This document shows positions 50,317-59,244 of a stretch of DNA of 64,000 nt, in pieces. The DNA lies in NCBI GenBank assembly GCA_025765615.1, contig JAIVFJ010000005.1:62001-126000 (forward strand), written 5' to 3'. Below the pieces are notes generated by a model. That model worked only from the letters and a program-made list of their open reading frames with translations, ran no database searches and was not told the DNA's origin. The translations under genes and the position numbers were made by a program. This DNA is from Zopfochytrium polystomum (Eukaryota; Chytridiomycota; Chytridiomycetes; Chytridiales; Chytridiaceae). Position 1 is the stretch's first letter, and the number at the start of each line of letters is the position of its first letter.

Positions 50317-51510
50317 TCAAATATTGGCAGTCGACGGCGACAAAGAGGGAGATGAGACTGTAGTGGGGGGTGTAGACGGCAAATCAGGGAAGAGCAAGAA
50401 ATCCCCGATATCGTCTGAAGACGGTATGCTGCGCAGGAATGAGGGAGCCTCTCGCTGGAACTCGCTGGAAGGCGACAGCAGCGGGGACGACGAGTTCTGT
50501 AACTCCTCTAGGAACTCAAGATCCTTCTGCCCCAGATAATCCAGGATTGCTGAGCTGCTAAACATGGAAGGATTCCACGAGGACTGCTCCTGCTGATTTT
50601 GGAAGGGGTCCGCGTCTGCCAGCAACGATGGTGAAGAAGTTCTAGAAGAAAAGGTAGACGAAGAGGCCGGATTCCCATTTTCAGGTGCCGCTGCAGCTTT
50701 TAGAGATTCAAGAAAGTTTGCAATGTCGGCAATGCTGACCGACTCTGTCCGGTGAGAAACAGGGTTCAGACTGGGTGAGCCAATGAGGGGCGACGAAGGC
50801 GCGGGCGAGCTCAATTGGTTGCGAAGCATCGATCTGGGGGGGGTGTGAGTGTGGCTGGAGAGAAAGTGTGAGGGAAGATGGGAGATAGGATGCGTCGGTT
50901 GAAGCGGCCGTTGCTGCTGAGGCTGTTGCTGTTCTAGAGGTTGGCGAGTGTTCGTGGGAGTACTGTGCTGTTGGTTTTGGGTGAGAACAGCTTCCTCGAA
51001 AAAGAGGCTCGGTGGTGAGGAAGGTGAAAGGTCGCTGTCGTCAGGCAACGGCGTACCCCCCTCAAACAGGCTTGGGGTGCCGGGTGAAGACAAGGACAGC
51101 ATCGAAGGTGTCGGGGAGAAGCTTAACGAAGTTGTAGTCGACAGAGGGGATAGGTCGGCTTGCGAGGAGCCACTGATAACAGTGCGATAAAGCAGGGTAC
51201 CGCCTCTTAGAAGGCCGGAGGAGAGGATCAGAGGAGCTGCGCGAGCCCAGGGACTGCCAGCGGCGCAGGAGCCTCCGAAGTTGGTGGAGCAGCCAGCGAA
51301 CGAGGAGAACAGAGGAGATCCACACCCGGCCTTTCCGGAGCGATTCGTCGGATTGAAGGAGCCGATCGTACGGACATGGTGATTCAGCGAGGCAGTGCAA
51401 GAAGACGAGGGCGATGCGGCGGCAGCGTTATCGCTGTTCTCGTCCGGGTCGAAGCGGTGCACGAGCAGAAGGTGTTGCGGCGGTGGCGGTACGGCGATGG
51501 CTTGGACCAT
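50317..51510 (-). CDS. Disordered Ser/Pro/Gln-rich protein
   Basis: Intronless frame; I chose the start MVQAIAVPPPPQHLLLVHRF at 51510 because upstream in-frame codons (to 51636) are Lys/Asn-rich and look untranslated. 397 residues, no domain recognised. It has a poly-Gln patch (PLEQQQPQQQRPLQ) and, towards the C-terminus, short hydrophobic/acidic islands: SIADIANFLESLKAAAA, SSAILDYLGQKDLEFLEELQ and SDDIGDFLLFPDLPSTP. Such islands in a Ser/Pro/Gln-rich chain resemble transcription-activation segments, but no DNA-binding domain is visible. A cofactor or signalling scaffold is equally possible. Confidence 0.55.
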   Translation of the reverse strand: MVQAIAVPPPPQHLLLVHRFDPDENSDNAAAASPSSSCTASLNHHVRTIGSFNPTNRSGKAGCGSPLFSSFAGCSTNFGGSCAAGSPWARAAPLILSSGLLRGGTLLYRTVISGSSQADLSPLSTTTSLSFSPTPSMLSLSSPGTPSLFEGGTPLPDDSDLSPSSPPSLFFEEAVLTQNQQHSTPTNTRQPLEQQQPQQQRPLQPTHPISHLPSHFLSSHTHTPPRSMLRNQLSSPAPSSPLIGSPSLNPVSHRTESVSIADIANFLESLKAAAAPENGNPASSSTFSSRTSSPSLLADADPFQNQQEQSSWNPSMFSSSAILDYLGQKDLEFLEELQNSSSPLLSPSSEFQREAPSFLRSIPSSDDIGDFLLFPDLPSTPPTTVSSPSLSPSTANI

Positions 51511-51654
51511 TTTGTGTTGTTGCAAGGAATTCTTCGTCTTTCTGTTCACCAAAAAATTTTTTTCTCTTTTTGTTTTTGTGGCTTTCGATGGATCCAAAAA
51601 AATCGTGGGGAGTGGGGAATCTCCCCTACCCACCAATCACAGCTACCAGTGCCA

Positions 51655-51755
51655 CATTCCCACAAGGAAGCCCATGCATCAGACTACAACGAAGAATGGA
51701 CTGCATCTGAGCTTGAGGAGCTTCACTCTCTCATGGACAAGCAGAAGGTCTGCTC
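51655..51755 (+). pseudogene. Ty1/copia reverse-transcriptase fragment
   Basis: A short frame reads KEAHASDYNEEW and TASELEELHSLMDKQKV, the pattern that opens copia-type reverse transcriptase domains (Trp, then a Glu-rich helix). It breaks off directly into the LTR-like repeat at 51753. The rest of the polyprotein is missing, so this is a dead remnant. Confidence 0.45.
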
Positions 51756-52035
51756 CAAGTATTAAGTGGAACTGAAACCCAGTGTAAACAGTTTTCCTCC
51801 TCCTCTGCTGGGCGCTGGCTTCCACTGATGACAAATACTCCAAGTATTAAGTGGAACGGAAACCTGGTGTTAACAGCCTTCCTCCTCCTCTGCTCAAGCA
51901 GATATAGGAGAGGTTTTTACCCTGTGCCAATCACACTTTCCCAGCAACTATTAGAGTGTGCATATCGTCATTATGCATCAATAATTCATAACAGAGTTTT
52001 TTCTCTTTCTCTCCAAGTTGGGGAGAAGGACCACC
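51753..52035 (+). repeat. LTR-like repeat family R1, copies A (partial) and B
   Basis: The motif CTCCAAGTATTAAGTGGAAC occurs at 51753 and again at 51838. Each time it is followed by a purine-rich stretch and then TGT(A/T)AACAG. Copy A ends near 51810; copy B runs to about 52035, ending TCTCTCCAAGTTGGGGAGAA. Two inverted copies lie at 54692-54875 and 56208-56390. A purine tract followed by TG fits the 3' end of an LTR retrotransposon. Confidence 0.65.
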
Positions 52036-52287
52036 CACGAAAACACATCTCCACTTCTCTCCTCCACTCTTCCTCTCTCCATTCTCACTCCTGTCTCTCT
52101 CTCCAATCTCAGTTTCTCATCTAAACTCCCTCTCACTTCTACCTCACATTTCTCATCCCCATCATCTTTATCTCCATTGGCAACTTTCCCATCTCTACTT
52201 TTTCCTCCTCTTTCTTCTCCCTGTGTTTCTCACACTTTCCAACCCATCTCTTGACTTTACTCCACACACTAGTCCTTTCTTCTTTTC

Positions 52288-53145
52288 TTGGCGCAGGCAG
52301 TGCTGCCAATGGAAGAGACGCTGGAGAAGCCTGCGTTGGAGGTTTTGCGGATCGCGGTGGACGAGGAGGAGGCGGAGTCATGCGGGATGCTGCGTTGCCG
52401 TCGGCGACGATCTGCAGGTGTGCGCCGAGTCTTGGGGCGACGGCCTGAAGGCTTTTGGTCTTTCCTGACGCGGCGGCGGCGGAGTTGGAACTGTGCCCCT
52501 CCTATTTCTCTCCTAAGTGTTTCGAGCAATTCAGACAGTTTCGAGGACGACATGTAGAGTTGGGGTACTCTCAAGAATCAGTCGTAAAGAATTCAGAGAA
52601 TCAAGGTGATGAACGAAGCTTCGGTCCATGGTGCTGCACGACAGCATCGGAATCGTTCTGCTGTCGAAAGAGTATAGCAAGCACCTAACGGATCCCCATA
52701 CAAATTGTGACCTGTCAGCCCCAAGTCCCACAAAAGTTGAGCCTCGATCTGGTCTGCTAATGAAGCCACAGCCACCCAGCGAAGTTGTCGGGGCGGTCTG
52801 CCATCACTACTTTTCAAGCAGCATCTTCCTCCGCGGCGTGCTGTACGATCCGGTGAGCGGCGAGCCAGCGGAAGCCGCAAGAGGGGCAAGCGCCCCCGCG
52901 TCCGGCACATCCTCTTTCACGACGACGAGCACGACCTCGTCGACGCCAGCGTGCCCGCGGTCGTCCGCTACAACGAGGAAGCCGCCGCCGTCTCTGGGTT
53001 GCCGATGCCGCCTCCTTTGTTTGACACGACGAGGCAAGATGACACCGATGAGGCCGCAGTGTTGCTGCAACTGTCATTTGGCGTCGAGCCGAGTCCCAAG
53101 CTGATGGGGAGAGAGCCCGATGACGACAATGAAGAACACGCATAG
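52288..53145 (+). pseudogene. Fragmentary coding-like sequence, unidentified
   Basis: Several short frames look protein-like in turn but do not join: FPDAAAAELELCPSYFSPKC and EQFRQFRGRHVELGYSQES (from 52455), a frame starting MVLHDSIGIVLLSKEYSKHL at 52628 with SSSIFLRGVLYDPVSG, and finally VRHILFHDDEHDLVDASVPA to ..MGREPDDDNEEHA ending at 53145. The last segment shows GC-rich codon use like the host. It may be a small multi-exon gene whose splice sites I cannot place, or a gene broken by the neighbouring insertions. No family recognised. Confidence 0.35.
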
Positions 53146-53156
53146 ACCCTCTTAGA

Positions 53157-53583
53157 GGACGGTTCAAGTGCGTCCCCCCTTTGGAAAATAAAAAAAGAAT
53201 TTCTTTTTCGGCCAATCAGGGAATTTCTGTTCCCCCTTTTCTCCCCCCTCGGCGAGGGGACCTCCACGGGTCACTTTTTTGATTTTCCATCCCCCTTTTT
53301 GAAAATCGCTTCCAATAAAAATAAAAAAAAAGTTGCTTTGTCATCCGGCTCTGGCGACGCTCACCCGGCTCCAGCGACGCACGCCCGCCCGAAGGACGAT
53401 GACGGAGGACGGCCACGAGGTCTCTTCTCTTTCACTTGGTTGTCCGCCATCTACTTGACTTGGATCTCTTTCTTTTGATTGGACAAGAAATATGGAAGGA
53501 AAAGGGGGATGTGTCCCCCTTTGAACCACCCTTTTTGATTTTTCAAAAATTCCGCGAAAGGGGGGACGCACTTGAACCGTCCC
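53157..53583. mobile_element. MITE with perfect 26-bp terminal inverted repeats
   Basis: 53157-53182 begins GGACGGTTCAAGTGCGTCCC and its exact reverse complement occupies 53557-53582, all 26 bases matching. CTTAGA stands on both sides (53151-53156 and 53584-53589), fitting a 6-bp target-site duplication. The 427-bp body has no meaningful frame, so it is a non-autonomous DNA element. Perfect ends suggest recent movement. Confidence 0.85.
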
Positions 53584-53919
53584 CTTAGAAGTAGGAAAAG
53601 GCGGAAATCTTTACTGGGGAAAAAAAGATTTGATTGGCTGAAAACTTAATGGAGGAAACATTTTCCTCCATTTCCTTGCCACAGCTAATCTTGCTCTATT
53701 TCTTTAATTGAGCTAATTCAGCTAATTCACTCAGTCCGGGAGGTGGTCCGCCTCTCGGGTGCTCCGTCTCTGCCAGCGAAAAAAATCTTTTTTCTATTTT
53801 TTCACTTGCTCATGTGCCAGTCTGTGGAAACAGCACTTGGAACAACCATTTCCTTGTTTGCTCAAAAATCTTTTCCGCCTTTTCTACTTGAAACGACCTC
53901 TTAAGAAAAGCAATTGTGG
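53584..53919. other. Unassigned spacer
   Basis: No gene. A short hairpin GAGGAAACATTTTCCTC lies near 53652-53668. Confidence 0.4.
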
Positions 53920-54235
53920 ATATCATAAAAGAAGAATTGAACAATGAACAAGAGAAAAATCAAAACTACTCTAACGAATTACTTCAGTGTAATGATGTTA
54001 AATTCAGATACTTGAAACCAGATTTGGTGGGAAGTGATTCGTTTGAAAATCCACAAGTACATCTTAACATATTTGGGCCTCTTGAGTAAAATGGTCGTTA
54101 AACTTGAAGAAATAGCAATGTTTCATGAAATAGTTTATGATATTTTGAAAAAGAATATTGTTCAAAATGCAACCAATAAATTGTTTATGAAAATTTACAA
54201 ACAAGCAAACGACTTGCATCAGAAATGCTGCCGGA
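53920..54235 (+). pseudogene. AT-rich, virus-like remnant 1
   Basis: A strongly AT-rich block with Asn/Gln/Lys/Ile-rich frames (for example ILKKNIVQNATNKLFMKIYK), unlike the host codon use. One frame reads from about 53925 to a stop at 54088 and another from 54092 to about 54220. I cannot name the protein. It is listed with the block at 54960-55990 because composition and codon use agree, and the copia-like and other sequence at 54235-54960 separates them. Confidence 0.3.
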
Positions 54236-54691
54236 GCCCTCGACATCGCCAGTGACAGGGGGGAGAGGGAGAAGGGAGTCAACTATGTAGGGGTCAGAAG
54301 GTCGCCAGGAACTCGCACGCGGAAACACCTGCGGTCGTATACGCACCCTGCTGGGCAGTGTTGGCACAATCACTCAACCAACAGGCTTTATCGCATCGCA
54401 CTTGTACTCACACATCTCACTCTCACAGCAATAGGACCGAGGAGGGCCTGGTAGATCAAACTCTCAGGTGTCAGGGCTGTGCTACTGGCCACCAACACCC
54501 TCGCAAGGTCGACAATGCCATCACTGTCGCCTCTGTGGCGGGCAAGCACCTGTGATCCACACTCCAACACAGAGCCAGCAGCGTCACACAGTCAGTGGTG
54601 GGGCCAGCTGCATTCCCCACCTGCAGCACCTTAAGAGGATGTAAACAGTCTACTCTGAGTGAGTGAGTGGAAGGAGTGAATGAAGTGGAGA
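54236..54691. other. Unassigned spacer between AT-rich block and R1 copy C
   Basis: GC composition returns to host level here. There is no gene and no recognised repeat. Confidence 0.35.
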
Positions 54692-54875
54692 TGTCCTTCT
54701 CCCCAACTTGGAGAGAAAGAGAAAAACCTCTGTTCTGAATTATTGATACATAATGATGATGTGCACACTGTAACAGTTGTTAGGCAACTGTGACTGGCAC
54801 TGGGTAAAAACCTCTCCTATATTATCTGCTTGAGCATTAGGAGGAAAACTGTTGACACGAGGTTTCTGTTCCCCC
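54692..54875 (-). repeat. LTR-like repeat R1, copy C (inverted)
   Basis: Inverted copy of 51838-52035. On the minus strand it reads GGAACAGAAACCTCG then TGTCAACAG and ends CCAAGTTGGGGAGAAGGACA. Similarity is high but with several substitutions, so it is an old copy. Confidence 0.65.
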
Positions 54876-54959
54876 CCAACCCTATGCATGTATGTACAAG
54901 TGCTGAAAATAAATAATAAATTAGGCGGGCTTGGGTTACAGCCTGTCAGGCACCCCATC

Positions 54960-55990
54960 CCTAGGCAGTCAGGCAGTCTCTCTTAGTCACTGAAAAAGAA
55001 GGTACGTTGAGAAAACCCTGGCACAACAGAAAATGTTAAGACAAAAGTAGAAAAAGCAGGCCCAATAATAAAGACAGGTTATCTGCAAATACACTTTGAT
55101 AACGCCTTGGAAACGAAAGAACCAGGAAAAATAATAGGAGTCCTGATCCTTGCGGTTTTATGACAAGTACGCTTGTTTTATAGACTTTATCACTTAGACC
55201 TCAGTGTAGTGTCACAAGCATAGCGAAGTCAAAAGTAACAACACTTGATTTAGCAAGTTATGATAAATCCAATCAACAATTAATATATTACAAGTTCTTG
55301 TAGTCAAGCAAATATTAGTAACAATACTGTTCAATTATTGGATCAAAAGTTAACAATTTAACAACTAATCAAACTAATAGCATCCAAGGATTATGTCAAT
55401 AACAATCTATGTTGTCACAAAATACTTCTGTAGATGTAACGAATAAATTATTGGATAAAATTTCTCAGGATACTGAGGCAAAAGGTGGTTTACCAGGTGT
55501 TGGAGGCGCTTCCAACACACTCGCAGACGCGCAACACCAATTAATGTAAAATTGGATGCATCAACACGTAACAATATTGTGAAAAATTGTATCATGCAGC
55601 AAGATCAAAATAATATTATTCAAATTTATGGGTCTACAGGAACTGACTCCACATCCAAGTCATCAGCATTGGGATGGAACCCCCTTTCCTTCCTTGGCTC
55701 GTACTAAAATTATGATTGTTATTTGTGTAATTCTTTTAGTATTAATAAGTTTATCTGTGAGTTCATCAGAAGGAGTCCCAAGTGGAAGTGGATCAGGAAC
55801 TAGTGTTGGAAGTAGTGTAGTTAGCAGTGTTGGCAATGTAAGTGCAGGGAGTAGCACTTGAATTCACGTTTAAAAATTTATTTAAAACAATTTCTCATAA
55901 TAATTCACAACAGCGTCTAAAATTTTCGCATTGAGCTTCTTTTAGAAAAGGATACTTATTTTGATAAATGTTGTAGTCAAGTCGTGGGAA
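54960..55990 (+). pseudogene. AT-rich remnant, possibly from a large DNA virus membrane protein
   Basis: AT-rich block with broken frames. In order: a stretch with IIKTGYLQIHFDNALE (near 55065), an Asn/Gln/Leu-rich stretch with several stops (55230-55400), SVDVTNKLLDKISQDTEAKG (near 55430), then in another frame INVKLDASTRNNIVKN followed by a Cys and Gln/Asn-rich sequence (55540-55690). After a further frame change comes a hydrophobic span IVICVILLVLISLSV (near 55710). Asn/Gln-rich helices with a conserved Cys and a C-terminal span recall the myristoylated envelope protein (L1/F9-like) of nucleocytoplasmic large DNA viruses. At least two frame changes and several stops make it non-functional. 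The family assignment is tentative. Confidence 0.33.
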
Positions 55991-56207
55991 CTTAAATTGT
56001 GGGTCACCCTTAACAATCAACATGCCAAGATGCGTGTTTGTGGGGCCTGCATGGGCCTCTCCAACCAGCCGTCGCAGGCTTGGTGTTCACACAAGCTACG
56101 CTCGCTGTGGGAAGGGTTCATAGAGAACCTCTGCCTGTCCACGTGATGCGCATTGACTAAGAATGCTGCCGTTGCCCTCCGACGACGACAATCGTAGGTG
56201 TGGGCGG
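55991..56207. other. Unassigned spacer between AT-rich block and R1 copy D
   Basis: GC-rich again from about 56020. No gene or recognised repeat. Confidence 0.35.
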
Positions 56208-56390
56208 TCCTCCCCAACTTGGAGAGAACGAGAAAAACTTTGCTACGAACAATTGACACATAATGATGATATGCACGCTATAATAGGCACTGGGCGAGTG
56301 TGACCAGCACAGGGTAACAACCGCTCCTATATTATCTGCTTGAGCAGAGGAGGAAAACTGTTTACACCAGGTTTCTGTTCCACTTAATAC
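56208..56390 (-). repeat. LTR-like repeat R1, copy D (inverted)
   Basis: On the minus strand it begins GTATTAAGTGGAACAGAAAC, continues TGTAAACAGTTTTCCTCC and ends CTCTCCAAGTTGGGGAGG. It keeps the purine-rich tract seen in the other copies. Confidence 0.65.
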
Positions 56391-56725
56391 TCAGAATCAG
56401 CACAAGCCAGTGCCTGGGTCTGCATTGGTGGTGGCTTGCTCTCCCCATGGGCATTGTGAGAACGATAACTGACAGTCACAATAGGCTCAAGTCCATCTTG
56501 TGCCTCTTGCTGCTAACCAGTCAGTTCCACCTGACACAGGACTGCCGAATTTAGAGTATAAGATTCCTGATGAAGTTGAGGCACCAACTCAATGACGCTG
56601 TAAGGGTGCGGAATGTGCACATTCCTGCAAAGTTCACGTCTGCTGTGCAGGTTCGTCGGTTGTGCCCATACTGATGGCATCGACCGCACTTCCGTTGCTG
56701 CTCTTGTGCATCCACGATCTCGAAT

Positions 56726-57033
56726 TGTCAGGAACATGGCAGGACAGGACAAGGCAGACAAGGAACTGAGAGGAGTGATGATTGTATTGGAAACAATAAT
56801 TCACTTGAGGGATGGGACAGGTCCCCCATCCCCCTTTTATACCTTTTGAGAGTGTTCCTTGTCAAGACTCAAAGAAAGTTCCAGAAAGAGCAATTAGTAA
56901 TACAATGATACCAATGATACCAATGACAACAAGACAAGTCAGGAAAGCAAAGAAGGTTCCAGAAGGTTCCACAAGGTTCCATGAAGGAATGTTCTAGAAG
57001 GTTCCAGAGGTTTCCAGAGGGTGATTCATAACA
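56726..57033 (-). mobile_element. Solo LTR (308 bp) inserted in the MULE gene
   Basis: Starts TGTCAGG and ends ATAACA (plus strand), i.e. TG...CA, and is flanked by CGAAT on both sides (56721-56725 and 57034-57038), a 5-bp target-site duplication. Taking out the insert and one duplication joins the transposase frame across ..RRDP and FEIVDAQEQQ. The TATA box and heat-shock elements set its transcription direction as minus. No internal retrotransposon sequence remains. Confidence 0.8.
56834..57004 (-). promoter_or_regulatory. Heat-shock-element array plus TATA box in the solo LTR
   Basis: Perfect alternating heat-shock factor sites: GAAGGTTCCAGAAGGTTC at 56952-56969, TTCTAGAAGGTTC at 56992-57004, and GAAAGTTCCAGAA at 56874-56886. 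On the minus strand these lie upstream of TATAAAAG (56841-56834), followed by about 108 bp to the LTR end. This is the order of a heat-shock promoter in a U3 region. Confidence 0.75.
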
Positions 57034-59244
57034 CGAATCGACAAGGATCGCGCCTGATGGAATTAGAAGGTAATCTTTGCTTCTGGGCTGCAGCTGGGTC
57101 CACAATGTACTGCCGCACAGATCCATTAATAATCTCATTCACTTGATCCAACAGGCGCTGTCATTTTGCTGCTGTCAATGTTGGTGCCTCTTGGATTATC
57201 TCACTGAGATTGTTCACAACAGCGTCAGTAGTTTGGAGTGATTGTTGGCCATCCTGGATCTTGATTAGCCAGTGCGCATCCAGGCTTGCAACATTCAGCA
57301 TTTGGCCGGCTCGCAAAGAACCTGCGATCGAATGTTTGCATGGCAATCCAAATGTTGCGGTAAAGCGACCTGAGCACTGTTCATCATCACTAATGCTGCT
57401 GACTTGATTTAGCTGCTCAAGTAGTTTGTCGAGGGTGTGAAGGGATACAACACCGATTCCTGGCCGGAGAAAAGGTACGTCCTGCTTTGTTACTTTTTGA
57501 CTCAGCGACCTCGATCGATGCCAGGCTTCATGGTGCATTTGATCCTTGATTGCGGTGAATGCCATCAAATGCGCCAAGCAGATCTTTTGTTGACACCTCG
57601 ATGGAGTTCTTCACGACGTTGTGATTTCCCTCAACTCGAGAAGTGGCCTTTTGACCCAGGTGACGGTAAGAATTGACCCAGGCAGCGACAAAGCTTTCCT
57701 TGTGCTGCAGCCAACTGTCAAAGTATTCGTTCAACGCTGCAGGGCAGTTTGTATTTTGAAGAGCTTCCAAGAATTGCCGCTTCTCTTCGTGATATAAGTC
57801 CTCTGTCGAACTTCCAACCAGTTGCTGCCAATCTCGCATCACCTTTTCGATGATCTCTGAACTTCCAGCCCTGGTGAGCACGGTTTTGAGCTTGGCAAGG
57901 ACGTTTTTGTTGATGTGCCAAATGCACAGAATGTTTGCAGTTGTTGGGAAAACGATGTCAATCGCACACATCAGGGCCAGCTCGCGATCTGTGACGATCA
58001 CATTCGGATCGCGTACAAGTAGTTCTCTGAGGCACTGGAGTGCCCACAAATAGTCAGCTGTTTCCTCCTTTGACAAAAACGCGAACGCCACGTGGACTGT
58101 CCTGTTATTCTCAGAGACTGTCACGATGTTCAAGAGCGGAAGACGAAACTGATTGGTCTTGTAGGTACAGTCCATCAAAAGAACGGTTTGTCATTTGCGA
58201 ATCTCATTGATTCCGTTCAGGGGAGCAAAAAACAGTGCCTGCAGCTTTTGGTTCACGCTGTGAGCACCTTTCGCTTCGAGCACATATTGCTTGTGGTATC
58301 CCTCTGTGTCAAGCTTATCCAGCAATGCCTCAGTCGATGATCCATTTTCCAGTCGATCCCGGCGTCGCTTTTGGCTCATGTTTGCTATGTCCTTCTGGAT
58401 GGCTACCATTTCTGGAAACTTCGATCGAAGGGCCTGCATGATGGATCGTGCGGAAAGGCCCGCATTGTGCAGGCTGTTGAAATATGTCAGCATCTCTGGG
58501 GTGAGCCTTCTTGCTGTGGCAAGCGATCGAAAGCTCTCTGGTGGGCAGGTATGGGCTGGATGTGTCACAGTCAACTTCCACATCCCTTGACTGCGAGTCT
58601 GACAGTAACCACTTATCCGAAATGGGTAGCCAATCCTCTGGGAAGAAGATGCTCTCTTCAGCTCCGTGTTCATCGTTTAGAAGGTCGAAACTTCCCTCCT
58701 TGAACGCAATCAAAAGGAACTCGCTTTGTGGTATTGGATTCTACTGCAACGACATAGCCATTCAACAGTGCGAACTGCTTGACATAGTCCACCATGTCCT
58801 CCTTGCAATCAAACAGTTGGCCGTCGCATGGTGGAGGGCGTTCCAGATCTCCATGTGGATCGGGGTGTGGCTCTGCTTCCTTATCACCAGCATTCCCATC
58901 GCCCTCGCTGTTGTCGAAGTCATCGCTGCCGTAGCTGTCATTCTCGTCCAAATCCAAGTCGCGCTCACCGACAGCATCAACATCGCCGCCCTCGTCAGTG
59001 GTGGGTTCCATCCAGACACGGACAGAGGTTTTTGTTTTGTCTGCTCTGGCAATGGAAGGAAAGGAACATTGAAAAGGAAGAAAAAGACAACAAGCAAAAA
59101 AGGATCAGGCGAAAAAAAAGGAGACAAACAACAGAGGATGTGGGGGAATGAGGGCGACATGACCACTTAGTGGTTGAGGGCGACATTTAGCAAAATCCTT
59201 GTGTAATACGTATTTACTAATATTTATTAGGACAATTCCTGCCT

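Larger units (their letters stand above)
56551..59011 (-). pseudogene. Mutator-like (MULE) transposase gene, broken
   Basis: Reading 5' to 3' on minus: an acidic N-terminus; a FAR1/WRKY-GCM1-like zinc region (LFDCKEDMVDYVKQFALLNG to GYCQTRSQGMWKLTV and HPAHTC); the MULE domain with DDE residues in LLMDCTYKTNQFRLP and VIVTDRELALMCAIDIVFP plus CIWHINKNVLAKL; a SWIM zinc finger CSGRFTATFGLPCKH; and a C-terminal zinc knuckle CGRCHQYGHNRRTC (56688-56647), stop at 56551. Breaks: a frame change near 58670, a stop codon at about 58190 just before QTVLLMDCTYK, a frame change near 57560, and a 308-bp solo LTR at 56726-57033 inside the coding sequence. It is dead as it stands but decay is light. I could not find its terminal inverted repeats by eye. 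Confidence 0.85.
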
